Source of the DNA: Phoronis australis
Lineage: Eukaryota > Phoronida > Phoronidae
Assembly (NCBI GenBank): GCA_002633005.1
Contig: NMRA01000147.1
Coordinates: 733,179 to 797,178 of the forward strand
DNA: 64,000 nucleotides
Direction: 5' to 3'
Shown here: positions 30,101 through 45,100 of the stretch, one piece after another
Numbering within the stretch: the stretch's first letter is position 1
Layout of the letters: every line of letters begins with the position of its first letter
Notes under the pieces: model-generated
Databases searched by the model: none
Told to the model about the DNA's origin: nothing
The model's input: only the letters and a program-made list of their open reading frames with translations
Program-made: the position numbers and the translations under genes

Positions 30101-33100
30101 TCACACTTAATATACACACTGTTCACAAAATGGGGTAAGGGATTGTTTCAATGGTCAGTTATGACAATTAAATTTAGTCTGAACCTGCATTAGAATGATT
30201 TAATTATTTTCAGTTTATTCTTTAACTGAAAATATAAACATTTGAGATGGTTGCAAATCACCCTATTCCATAAATAGCTAATTTAAAGTTCCAAGATTCC
30301 TTACTGAATTTTACCACTTCTTACAAAATGTTTGAGAAATGTATAACACAAATACACAGTTTTATAGCATTGAAACACAGTATACTCAACACAACACCAT
30401 GTCAAAACAGCAAAAAGCAATAATAGAAATTAAACGTCAAATACCTAAAAACCAACACAACTCAAACAGGGAACACGTCAGACATACATTTACGGATGTG
30501 AGTCGGAGGGGGTCCAATGAATGAGACATGAACTACAACAGCACATTGCCACTACCATTAAAATGTTGCATTTAACAAATCGATTAAAGGCAGAGAAAAC
30601 ACAGTCATGGAAGTTACAAAAAGCATGGCCACACAATGAACACCTAGATTTTACCATTTGTACCTTGCCCTGAAAGTAAAAGTCTAACTGATAGTCATTA
30701 CGTAACACCTCTCAGGGACACAATGCGGTGAACAATTGAGTGGTCATGTAGCACCAGCTAATTCTGTACCACTGCTATCAGACAGTTTCAAAAAATAGAA
30801 GACATACATAGGAATGTTAGAAGCTTTCAAAAATGGTGAACTTTGGAAATTATTTTTTATCAAAATTGGGAGATATTGCCAGCATAAGGCATAATTATAT
30901 CACATGTATTATTGATGAGCACAATCTGTGTTGGCTGTGAGCCATATTGGCTTTGGCCTTAAAGATTATACAGGGGCAATACTGCAGACTTTGACGATCA
31001 ATAAGTTTTTCATCAGCTCTTTTTTAATTTCATTTTTTGCATCAAGAAGGTAGGAAAACAAGAGAGTGCGGCATGAGGTGAATAATGTAATTATTACTTT
31101 TGTATTATTTTCAACAATTGAAAGCATTTGCAAAATCTTTGTCATTTTTCTTAATGTCAGCTTTTCTAGGAACATCATCTCCACCTCAGCATTTACAGAA
31201 GCCAGTGCCATTACAAAACCTCCAGTTTTTTGTTGGAGCTGACTGTCAATCGGGCCATTGAGTTCTGATGATTATAGTATTCTGCTTGATGTTATCAGGT
31301 CCCAGGCTTGAGTCTAGGTACAAATCAATAATCACAGTACTCAGCTACCAAATGACAAAATGGCTGAGATTTTGACAAATTGTTTGGTAGGGTAACATCC
31401 TAGTAAAAATGATAGTGCTCTTGTTAGACAATATTTTAAAATCATACATCAGCAAAATCTCTGTGATGTTTTTTCGTAAGCCAGGGCTCAAACTTTCTGC
31501 TGCGTTTAAATCCAGGTGCAACAATATAACAACATTGGGATATCAAGCACCAACTAAAGACGCAGGTTAAAAATTCTGCATCATCCAGTCATGACATCAT
31601 TCTTTTGATTTTTTGGTAAAATAATTATATTATTTCGTTCTTCAATGACTCGGCAAAATTCAAACTTGGTTAAAAAAATCATGGATTCAGCATGAAGGAA
31701 CTGAAAAAAGTTTTGACTTTTAAGTTGAGAGTCTAAGGATTGGCACATGCAAAGATTCTAGTAATTACAAAATGCTCTGAAACTCTCACATTCAAACTAA
31801 GACCTCCTGTTAGTGGCTGTCTACACAAGAACAAATCTTGCGTGTAATTGGTATAGCTGCGCCACCTGCCCTTTATCAAATTGACACCTTTTGGGGCAGG
31901 AAAAGGCTATGTGGTTATGAGGTTATATTAGCCTTTTTACATCACACGTCGGTAATGTACCAGAGATAACATTCTGTTTTTCACAATTCAACTCATTTAG
32001 ACTATTAATGTTAATTCTCCATCAAATTTGCACAACCACTTCATATTACCTATTGCAAATTTCGTGTTGCAACCAATGCATTGTGGGATGGTTACCAACT
32101 TGCAATCATGCGATGACATCACCGATAACTTGGTGAAGTGTATTCAAAATGTGTCATTTGAGTGAACCAGGTCTGAAACCACGATCCACGCAACACGGTT
32201 TTTGATGCATACCAATACCACCAAGCAACCATCACACGGTTTTAGATGCATACCGATACCACCAAGCAACCATCATACAAGTGAAATTGAGCATCAAAAT
32301 GTATGAAATTAACATTAAACTGACTAATTTTCACAGCATGAATAATGCATATCAACTCAATACAAAACAAATTATCTGAGAAATTTTAACTACATAATAC
32401 AACCAGAATGGCAGGCAACATGCACATCACAATGAGGAAAGGAATAAAATTAATATGAGTACAACAAACAAGTCCCTTTCTGTTGAAAACAACAGGCATT
32501 AGGAATCAAGAGTTTCTGAAGCTACACACGACTCGAAATAATCCCAAAGTTTATTCTGCATCCGAAACAATGTGGAGCCTGGCATTATGATATACCATCA
32601 CGATACCCTATGGGTAATAAGTTACTGAAGCCAGGTTCAGGTTTGCAGCGCCACCTTTCAAAAGCTTGTCACAGGTTTAGTAGTGTTTTAGTTTTATACC
32701 AACTACACTTTGGATAATCCCGAACTCTTTCAGCATTTAACTTCTGCACAATAAACTACTATTTATTTCATCTGATTTTATAAGAGTGTATGAATAGATT
32801 GAGACATCCGAAAACCAGAGAGTGGACTTTGAACTGAGCATAGGCAGGACAGGAGGGTGTGTTCACACAAAATACAGTAAAATATATGAGACATGTCACA
32901 CAGAAAATCCCAATTTGGTCAGTCACTTCATGAGCAAGTCAAGAAATAAAACTAAAATTGGAGAAGTATAAGAAAATGAACTATTTCTTAGTTACAGGAA
33001 AAAGAATTGCACATGCTTTAAGTAGCTAAAATTTGTATGAAGCACACGTTTAAGGAGCTAAGTGTCAACTAAAAGATAATATTCATAGATATTTTTAAAA

Positions 33101-36100
33101 AGTGAAAAAAGATAGTGGGAATTAACACCAATGAATAATACTATAAGTAGATTTATTCAATCTTGACGTTGACAATTTTTTGTTGTTCAGCATGCGTCTT
33201 AGAGGCTTGTAAAAATATACGGTAATTTTCACTATACTACGCTGTAGCTAATGTAACTATTACACTGGAACACTGACTTACTGACCTCCTGATGAACGCC
33301 CACCCACGTTGGCCGCTGTCGCTGCTACAGAAACCAAGCAATAAACATCAAAGACATTGGACGAGTTGATCAACGCTGCACCTGACTTATGACCAGCAAT
33401 TTACCGTGAAGATCATACAGATTTAATTTCACACTTCATAATGTGGGTGTGTCATTTTAACATTAAGTCACCAGAGCAATCTACAGTACAAGACAAAAGT
33501 AATTGGACAAGATACAGTTCCCCTGTCATGACAACGAATTCTGTTAACAGTAAAAATGACCGGTAGCAAAATTCTAATTACATAACCGCATATCCACCAT
33601 TTTGCTGTTAATTTCTACTAACTCTCAGTCATGAGAGAAGACAGTATTCTGACGATGAATTTGGCTTCTGCCTGGCCGTCATGGCGGAGAATTCCCAGAA
33701 ATTTTGTCTCAAGACTTTTGGCTTGTACTGTACTTCCATCTGCTTTGAATATCGTTTGATATTCCACCTTCACTTCACAATTTCTCAATTCAATATGGTT
33801 TGTCATTCCTGAATTGCTATAATTGTGTTGGTACTTTTGAGTAGTTAGCAAGGCTACAAAACTGCTATGATAATGCAAAGTTGGTGGACAGGTCCAAATG
33901 ATGGACTGATTGAGAATCTTCGCAGTAAACTGCCTAGTCAAGCATGGCAGAGATCAGAGGACTGTATGATGGTGCTCCAGAAGAGTGAAGAGCTAGACTC
34001 ACAAGGAATAACTGATGCATGATACTGTTCTGTTTGTGAACAAGCGCACATTTACAGCGCTTAATAAAATCATAAGTCCTTAATAACAAAATTCTATAAA
34101 CTTAATTGAAAACAGGTTGAGCAATTCACGATTCAAATGAATTTCAAGTTTTGCCAGTCCTCTTGGTTGTTTATGAAAAATCTTAATTAAAATAAAATTT
34201 AATAAGCACAAAAACCAATCATTATCTAAAGAGACATTATTGGATTCATGGCCAAAAATACATCTTTGAGATTATTGATGGATGGGATATATTTTTTGAA
34301 ATTATTAGCTTTAACCAGAGTAATAAAACAACAATCCGATGCCTTTTGGTGACTTAACTTGAAATCACCAATTCCCACCATTATCTGCCAGATATTTGCT
34401 AAAATCAAGACTGGTGACTTTTACCAGTTGAATCATCCTTCTACTTATGCAATGGGGTTTAACTCTGTCAGAAGAGCATCGGACTGCAACCGTGGGGTTA
34501 CAGATTCAATTCCAAGCCGAGGCTCATCTCAGAAAATCTTTTTTCTCGCCGATAATGTCCTTTTAATGAAAGTTAGCGCACAGCATACAACCAGAAAGAG
34601 AGAGAACTTCAAGAATCACCTTACTGTCTGAAACTACCAACAGAGGGCACATGCTGTTAAGACTCATGCATAGGTTAGGTCAAATCATTCTCATGCTCAA
34701 ATCCTGTGTCCACTAAAAATCAAAATCAAAATTATTCTTGCCATTTTCTATAATAGTTTTTTATGAGAACTATGCTCGGGTACATAATGGCTTATGTTGG
34801 TAATCTTGCCTAGTCCCTGAGTTTGCACTAATGGTGCACTCTGCATTTAAAGAAAATTTGATTCTGAACTAAGAATTCCGAGTATGACTCGAAATCTCAA
34901 GTTTTCACCAGATAGGGATGATCAACTGCCAGCTTGGACTAGGAATTAACTCAAACGCATACAACATGATGTACTCGAGCACAAAATCCTTGACACTAAT
35001 TATCTTGAGTTCTCATACAAGTAGAGTGAAAATTCCAAATATTATAATTTCGAGTTCGATATCGACTACGTAGACCCTAGCCCCTGGACTTTTTAAGAGC
35101 TTTGTGTCGGATGGAAAATTTATTCTTATCCAATAAAATTGAACAGACAATATAGTGGAGACAGATATCCTAAAACTATTGGTGAATGGTTCTAAATTAA
35201 GCTAGCTGCAATGATTGGTTCAAGACAATTCAGTAAACAAGGACAGGGGTAGGAATTAACAATAGGTAAAAAGACCTTCAACAGTGTTAAGTCGCATGCA
35301 ATGTGCACTAGCTATACAAAGATTCAATGAGTGGAAATCAAGTGCTCGGTTTCAAAAAGTTATTCATTGACCTGTTTCCTGAAAACAGTCATGGCAACTG
35401 ATAACCAAAGTCACCAGGCTCTTGCAAAAAATTATTCCATGTCACAGATAACTATACAGACAATGAAACAAAACAAAAATGCAGCAACAATGCAGAGTGT
35501 TCATATGCATCGCATACAGCCAGATACAATAGATGATCATTTTTTAAACATTCCCGCTAGCTAAACTGAGCAATGCTAGTGAAATTTAATTATAGCTCTC
35601 AAAGGAATTGCAAGAAAAGAAATTCTCTCCTCAATAGGAACACACCAGTGCCATCTTTCATCATGGTTCTTCAAGCAGTTTGGACGATAGAGACGCAGAC
35701 AACAAAGGACACAAAAACAATACAACTGCCACTAGGGGGCACAACGTAGTTCAAATTCGTCTGGTGCTTTTGTCTACAAGATAGTGGTAGATATCTTTAA
35801 GGCAAACGCAAGGAAAACAAATTGCCACTAAGCAACTAAGCAGTAGTCAGATTTGTCCCAAAATCCTCATCAGTTGTACATGCACTTCTCAATATATAGT
35901 AACACATGTCAAATTTTAAGAAGATCCATCAAAGAGCTATTATTGAGCCACAGCAGTCAGACCCAGTGGGAACACATAATTATGCTAATTTTCATAATCA
36001 TTCTAAGAGTGGTTTGGTTGACAGAGAGGCCAGTGCCAAAAACCAAATTTGAAAATGATACAAATATAGCCATAAGTTGGCCTACAAAATCAAGGTCATG

Positions 36101-39100
36101 TGATGATACCGTTTCATTAAACCTAATTTGTCACGTTTCATGGAAATCTGTCAACTAGGAACTCCAAAGATACTGTCACTAGGGGGTATCATAGAAGTCA
36201 GATCTGCCCAAAAGTCGTCGTCAACCGTTGTCAAGTTTGTAGAAATACACCAGTCAAAGATCCAGAAGGAGCGTTCAGGAGATACATCCGCAGACACAAA
36301 AAAGAAAACAGCCACTAGGGTTGCCACAGTAGTCAGAGCCATCCAAAATTCGTCAGCCGTCCTATTGTCAGTACCAACACGTATGTCAATTTTCAAAAAT
36401 ATCCTTACAATGGTTTTGCAGAAGGAGGGGTGGACTTGAAAATCGTTATGATGGCCAATAGGTGGAGCGGAATACGTTGAATTTATCTGAAAATGAGAAG
36501 GCGGTGCTGTCTCTTTAAAAGACACCTATAAGTCAGATTTTATGAAAATCCATCCAGGAACTCCAAAGATGAAGCAAACATAAAAGAATAAAATTGCCAC
36601 TAGCGGGCACAGCAATAGTTGGATCTCTCCGAAAATTTGCTTAGGCGATCCCTTCCACAAACATCCATCAAAAGATTTTGGAAATACAGCAGCAGACCCC
36701 AGACGGATGCTGAACAGACGTGGGCGATAATAATGTGGGTGCATATAACAGACCTCTTACACTAGTCATTTGTTTGGTTCATGGTAGAAAAATGGAGTTT
36801 ACCAAGTTACACAGAGTAATGAACAGTTTGAGAACTAAGACCTTTGAAACGTACGTTTAAAATGGGAAGAAAAAACTTTTATGTTATGAGCTGAAATCAA
36901 ATAACGTTCCAGTATCCTGTATGCCGACATGTCAGATTATATTTTAGCAAGGAATCATTTTAAAACTACATGTAGCATAATGCGCTTTATAAAGTTTTGT
37001 GAAGTAAAGAATGCTACCTCAAGATACATTACACAACACAGCTTGCTACTTGGTACACCGCAACCCCAATTCTTCTGAGCCCTCCGTCATAGTTACTCAC
37101 TGGTGTTTGCAATCATTCAAAATTCATTTAAGTGAAAAACAAAAATTTCAAAGTCTAAAGCCTTGAAGCACAAAGAGAGGTTACAGTCAAAATCAATGTC
37201 ATATAATGCAAGAATATATGACAGTGACACGCGCTTCTTGTTGATATGGACTTTTCAACTCCCGAAATAATGTACATGCACGCAATAAAAAACAAGTTCA
37301 CATCTATTACTTTGCAACTCCACACTCATACCTATGATCCACTTTGATTTGTGTACTTTTATTGAATAATAAGAAGCCATTCAAGCAGGTAACAGAGTTT
37401 CAGCTCGAGCAAACAACAGTCTGTGCAATCATAACGCTACTAATAATTAAAACTACCACGTTACTCATTCAACTTCATAATAATGGCCAACAACTGTAAT
37501 AAATAAAAATGGGCACAAGAGCCTTCTGCAACAAACACTCAAAAAACATAATTTGTGCAAGTTCATGGAGAGGCCATAGACGAGACGAAAGGTAAGTTTA
37601 TCATTGTTGGCATCAATTAAAATGGTCATACTTGGATTATCAGTCACACTTGTTGCCAGCATATCTATGGTGAACGCCATTTTATGACAGCAATGAGTCA
37701 CCAGATAATGGTGTGCGACTATGTTTACTTCTCAACCCGGAGCAAATATTTTAATAGTAAGTAACTCATTCATTTAGTGAAGTGTGGTGCCACTATGACC
37801 CATGCAGTTACATAGAAATAAATTATCTAGAACATTCCAACTCTTAGTGCAAAACCTCAAACACCACATTCCATGGAGCATGCAATTCCCATGGCTGACA
37901 CACTAGTGAATTCCAACATTAGAAACCACCACCATTAATCTCTAACACACTTACCTTTGGAGCCTCTTGGATCTAAAGACAGAAAAAACAAAACATCATT
38001 ACACTCTATACAATCAAGACTGACCACAGCAGAGACAAGTATCATTATTTTAAATAAATTCTTATTCTAAATAAATCCTTATTTCCACTTTTTCGTAAAA
38101 ACAAACCATTTATTTTCAAAAACATTTTATTTGTTTGCGCATGTGAGAAGCCAAGCTTACATTCAGGCTCAGAACCGAAGTGACTTTGGCTAAATGTTGA
38201 TGTCACACATCAGGATAACTTCACAGTGCCAGATGAAGTATTTTTCACAACTACAGCGTGGCCATGTGCAGTGATATGGCGAAAAAATAACATAAAATGT
38301 AATTCATTTGGTAAATGGATGAAAGTATTGAATATAAATTAAGGAACAAATTGAAACATATTAGGTGTATTATTCATACCTAAAAGTCATTTTACCTGTT
38401 CTACACGGAATCTGATGTAAAAATTTTTATCAGGGCACAAAAATACTAATACACTGCTAAACTTACCCTTTTTAAGTGTCTTGTCTTCTTTGGCACCCTT
38501 CCCTTTTGTCTTGTCTTGTTTCTCTTCTTTCTCACCCTATTGGTGACAGAAACATATTAACTATTTGATATCAACAGCACAGCAGATTAACACAACCACA
38601 CAAGCTAGGGTTGCCATCCTTAAACACAAGACACAAGTCGTGCAGATGAAGGTAGTTTGATCACATGCTTTTCTTGTGATGCAGGGCCGTGTCGTGAAGA
38701 CTTATGTGATCTTACTTTTCTAGCAAGGAGCTTGTTCTGCGGATTGCAGACCAGGTTATACTTGAAGGATTTTATGACATGAAACTGAGGTGCAAACGAC
38801 CCTTAGTGAATCCGGACATGCAAGATTGCATAGCACAGTGGTAACATATTTCTGTACGATTTGTGAAGTGAAACACAAACAGTCAGTTTAAAATCTCTCC
38901 TCATACATGAAGGCAGGTGCGAGCTGACGTGCATTCAAGTTATGGCGAATGTCGTTTTAATGGGCAAACACAGGCTCCTGGCTTCTTAAAGGGTAGTACA
39001 CAAAGGTAGTACACAAGTGTGTGGACACAAATTCAGTGTTATGAGTCAAACAATGCCAACCATATTCAGTTGAGACTTACACGCAATCCCATGTAATTTT

Positions 39101-42100
39101 TTTTTAAAAAATAACATGTCATTGACCACATACCAATCACACTGACTCAAGAGTACGTTAACTCAAGGTAAATTATATATTAATATTGTAAACCGTTCCA
39201 AGAGTGAGTTCTTTACAACTTTGAGCTATTTTATGTTTTTCATTTGCACGACAGCACAGTCTATGATCAACTACAAACCACCAGGACCACTGTTATTCAG
39301 TCACAGCAGCAATTTATGAAATCAGACACGTATTGAAGAAACATTGTAGTTGTCATTCAACTCACCTTTTTCATCTTTGATGACTTGTCCCTTGTCTTAT
39401 CTTTGCCTTTATCCGCATGAGAGCTGCTGCGTACAGAACCGGGTCTATCTTTAGAGTCTGCTCGTCTACTTGGTGGTGGCTAGTGAAAGGAAATGACGAT
39501 TAGATAAGGTTATGTAGGAACCTAGAAAAAATTTCAAATTTGGCGAACTTCGGAGCATCACATCTCAGAAATGATATTTTAGAAAACTGTAACAAAATGA
39601 ATGTTTTTGAGATTTTATATTCAAGATTTATATCAAGTGGAATTTGGCTGTGTTACTGATATCGTTGTTGATACCAATTAACATTTTTGCTACATTTTAT
39701 CAAAAAGACAGGATCACACGATTCAATTAATGACACATTTATTTACTAAAAAGCCAAAAAATGAAGTTCTACAGGCTTTCCATTTTCAGAAATATCAACT
39801 TTTACTGAATAGTTTAGTAGACACTTACTGAAATACATTGACATGCCAGCAGAGTCCTATAAAATCTTAACACAAGACGGTAACCCAGCCAGTTACTTAG
39901 ACACCAACGCTCATGCAGCTCCAGTGAGGTTAATGGTCAGATATAACGTGCCTGAATTTTGAGAACCAGTTTTCTCCACTAAATAACAGGCATCAAACTG
40001 CTTCTAAAAATATCGATGGGCACCTTATATCTGACTATTGTTGCAGTGAGAGATGAGCTTAGGACATAGGTATTGTCGTTAAATGACAGAACAAAAAATT
40101 ATGTGAAAAACAACATCAATACCAAGAAAACCATGCTTGACTGCATACAAGATAAATTTAAAGGAAAACTTAAAACTGCAAACAAAATTCCAGCAATCAC
40201 CCTACGTGTCTCAAATGTATTATAAGTTCTCAAAACAGGACACTAAATAATTATTTAACTCCAGGTTTCACAGAGTGGCTCTCAAATATTGTTGACTATA
40301 ATATGAATACAATATGAATACAATATGAATATAATGCGCCTGATATCATTAACTTCCCAAGATTTGCAATTTATTATCACAGCTATTTACAATGAGCAAG
40401 AATAAAAAATCTGAAGGTCACATCATTTTGTCAAATTTTCTGAAAATAAAAAGGCATTGGCGTCTTCTTAATTAAAAGCCTATTAGCTGAAATTCTTGAA
40501 AACCCGTCAAAAACCTACAAAGACTGAGACAACAGCAAATAACCTAAAATTGCCACTAGGGGGCAAAGCGGTAGGCGGATCAGTCCAAAATTCATCAAAA
40601 TTGGTCACTATGCCCATCATGTCCAAAAGTTCGAGACAGCAATGACAGCAGCAGGCACCCACATAATGTATACGTGGCTGCATAAAAAGTACAACGCTAT
40701 AAAACAGTTATGTGCTCAAATCAAGGCTAAGAATTTCCATGATTTCTGTACTCTTTGCTGAACATCTATCTCATTTTTTACTGGATAATATGTCAACTTA
40801 CGTGTATTTGTACCAACGGCTTTGTGTTATCGGTAACGACCATTGAGTCATGAGTTGACCGTGGCTTCACATCCACACTAATCCTCGCATGATCAGAACC
40901 TAACACACTTCCTAAAAATTGTAACTCTGGGCGACCCTAACAAAATTATAGACTATACAAGAAAGCTACATTATTGCATCCTAATTATGAGCTAAAAGAT
41001 ATCACAGAAGCTGCAATATACTATGGCTTGCATTACATTATAAATTCAGGTATTGCAACATTACATAATGTCATATTGTTTTCCAGTGTTCTGTCTCCTA
41101 AAGAGATACCTTATTATACTGAAATAAAATATCATTTTACTAAATAACGTAGGTAATAAATCCACTTTATTCTCCCTTGTATCATTTGCGCATGCACTGT
41201 CTATAATATTATTCAATGTCTCAAGAGTCATCTGATGAAGAGCTGTATTCGCTCAAAAGGTAGCACAGTCTTTTACTGTTTTTTATACTGGAGAATAAGG
41301 GTGCATTTATACAATTGTTTTCACCTCCGTTTTACAGCAAAACTGCAGCCATACACCCACAGATCAATAGTTATTACTGTGACAATGGTTGCAAAACCAA
41401 ATTAAAGAGCAACATACTCCCCACTGATCTTCTGACAAAAATTGTCGACTGTCTCTGCATGAACTAAAATCAGAATCACATTTCCTCCTCCTCTTTGAGC
41501 ATAGCAGTATGTTTTTAAAACCAAGATCAATTATTTAATAATAAAAAGGACAGAACAAGAAGCAAGTAGACAGTCATGTCAACAACTTGACAATTTTTGA
41601 TACTTCCAATTGATTCATTATTTGCGATGAAATAACTTATGACTATAAAAAAATAAGTTACCGATTTCGAGCGTTCCATTCCAGCACCACTTTTGTCAGA
41701 CATGAGTCGACGTCGTTCAACCACCTCTTCATGAGTGAGGCAAAATCTTGATAGACTCTCGGCGAGTGATTTCGTTCCAACATCACCGATCTTGTTACTG
41801 GCAAGGCTGAGGGATAGGAGAGTTCTGTTCATTCTCAGACCCTAAAAAATAAACAGTCAAGCATATAAAGTATATGTAAGAACAAACTTTAAGTAAAGTG
41901 CTGTTCTCACCACATAACGAGTGTGATGGGAACAACAAAAAACTTTGAAACACATTTTTAGCAAAGTTCAAAGACCACTGTGATCTGCGTTTTTGTTTAA
42001 AAATGTTTGCAAATTCAGTGAAAATTTCGATTACACTAAGAATGGTATAATTCTGACTGCTGTCTACTCTGCAATTAAAAATGAGACAGTGACAGGGGTG

Positions 42101-45100
42101 AATAGCACTTCACAATGTTGTAAAAAAGCCGAGAAATTTCAAACTGTGTTCACATAGAAGTAATGTAAATTTGTACACTGCTTGCTACCCTGAGCACGGT
42201 ACGCGAGTACAATATGCGTTTTTGGCTAATTGATGTCACGCAAACTACTTAATGTTTTCAACTTCTATAATTTTTTATTTTGCAATTTTGTCTAACTGGG
42301 ACAAATTCATGTCAGATATTCAGCATTATTGCAGAGTTTTAGAGAAATAATAATATTAAGCTTTGACTATACTACTAACTGGTTCAAAAGCAATGAGAAT
42401 TTAATAATTTCAGCTTTGAGTTAATACAATCATGAAAACATCATACTTTCACATGTAAAAAATAATTTTTAGGTAATTTCACTAAAAAGAAAATACAGTA
42501 AGGTTTCCTCAAATCTGACCAAAAATGATAACTAAAATTGCCATTTAAGCTCATTTTTCAAACGCTCACTGTATTGCCGAAAATAGTCAAAATTCCATTG
42601 CGTTAGTTGCTGACAGTCGTACTAAATAAAAATTTTCAAAAAAAATCAAGTAAAACTGCTCTCTTGTATACTCTTATTGAAAAAATTAATTAAGATAAAT
42701 ACTGTTCCGCTACAGTGTGCTCTGATTTAAAGACACTTAACCGTTTATTATATTACAGAATACACTGCATTAAACACAAACTTGCAAACTAAGTACCTTA
42801 GCAATGCTTGTTGCTCCAGCGTCACCAATCTTGTTCCCGGTGAGATTCAGCGACAGAAGTTTCATGTTCTGCTTTTGTGGAGTTCCCAGCACTTTGCCTA
42901 TTCTTTCAGCCCCTGCATCCGTTAAGCCGCAATATCTCAGCGATAAGCTCTGCAGTCTAGAAAAGTGTCACGTTATGTAATGACTAAACTGTCAAAAACA
43001 CATGCAGCCAAGGAAAGTTTGAGCATTTTAACATAATGATTATTCCTAAACTTTTGCAATGTGAAAAGCAAGAATTCTAATGATTACTGTCAAAACTAGA
43101 TGTATAAAGGTGATTTCTTTTTAGTTTGCATAAATTGTTTAGAGGCTTCTCGCAAATTACATCAGACCATCGAACTCCAGTCCTGGAATGCCAACTCCAG
43201 CACGTGACCAAAACATTTCGTTATTAGAGCTTGTGGCCCCGACAGTAGCCACAATAGTTTGCACTGTGAATTTCCTGCTATCTACTCGACTGAGTTTAGA
43301 TCGAGCGTTATAATTATCAAATCAAGCCTAATTTTCTTACTTCTTTTTAATTTGCTAGACATTTTTGTTCATCAAGTGACACTCTTGAGCTATGGTTGTA
43401 AGACAACCAGTGATTTTCCCGCAAAATAAGTCAACAAACCCGGCAATTACATCGGTCATTCTTTATACGCACCAACCCGTGGCCCTGGCCAGATATTGGG
43501 AATAGTCTAGCCTCTGATATCTGATGAAAGACTTTTTAATGATAGGACTCATAATTACGCAACTGAGTTGAAAAATGGTGGAGTTGCGAAAATTTTTAGA
43601 GACAGGAAATTCCATATCAATAAGCAATTATAACGGAACAAATGAATACAAACAAATGCCACACATGCGTGGGAGCCACCTCAGCAGCGCGAGATTGAAA
43701 TTACACTCCATGGCTAGAGTTCTATGATCAGACACATGTCTTCTCTCAAATAAAATGATGGATGTATTCTGATAAATATATCAACAGAGATTAATACTCA
43801 TGACTCATCCAATAACGATCTTGAGGCAAATGACAGGAAACTTTAAGCAATACCCAGGGTCAATGTGTGAGATGAGTTGAAAAATTACACTGTTTTGATT
43901 TGAGATCAATAAATGCCACCAGGTGTCGCAGAAGCTTGAAAAAGGCAGCATTGCTGACAAAACAATGCTTTAACTTTTCACGAAAGAAAAACAATTTTTC
44001 CGTATCGTATTCTGGAAAATGAAGTCTATCTGTTGTATGAAGCTTGGCTGATACTGCAAAGCTTAAAACATGGAACAAAATCCTGGAATGATACTGCAAA
44101 GCTTAAAACATGGAACAAAATCCTGGAATGATAGCCAGCCTTAGTATTTACTCACAGACTTTCTTCAGTGAGTAAAACATCAAAGTTTTCTTCTTTGACA
44201 AGATTGTTGCCATCAAGACATAGATTTCTGAAAAGACATTAAATACATTACAGTAATTATTATAAATAGATAAATAAAACAACAAGAATGGATCAACTGA
44301 AATTTTCGGATGTATTAACGTCCTTTGTCAACAGAAACAGATATAAAATGTTTGATTTTATTTTATTTCTGTTTCTGTTAACAAAGGACGTTGTTACATC
44401 CGAAAATTTCAGTTGATCCATTCTTGTTGTTTTATTTACCTATTTATATTCTACATTTCGTGAAACAGTAGTATCCTTGGGAGGATCTGGATCGCCTTAT
44501 TTAGTTTCAGATTTATTTTCTACGTTATTAATTATTAGATACACTCAAATTCACTGATTGCACACCACCTGACCCGAAACTCTAGATATCGTATTTCAAG
44601 ATATAATTTAATCTTTCATTTTCAATTTCACTTGATCTGAAGAGTCAGACCATCATTAATACAGAACCCATATTGAATAAAAATAAAACGAGCATTCAAT
44701 AATGCCATAAATAAGTACCACATACAAGGAAATAAAAGGTCCGGTCAAGAATTCTCATTTCCACAGACATGAAATTCTAATAAATCACTTACTTCACATT
44801 AGCACACTGGTGCAAGAACGATCCCAGCAGTTTCACAGTTTCGCTCGTTAGTCCAGCACTCCACAAACTGCAAGGAGTGCAAAAAGAATAAATTATAATA
44901 AATTATGATAATAGTGAAGAGCCAACAAAAGATTTTCCAACTTCTAGTTTCCAACTGTTTAATCTTAATGCAGCCAGCATCAGGTGTGAAGTCATCGTGC
45001 AAGTATTTCTATCCATACCCGTGGTGTCAAGAATATCCACTCGACCCATTCTGTGACCTCCATCAGTTATGGATTCCCTTATCAAAATGTTTAGCTTTGC

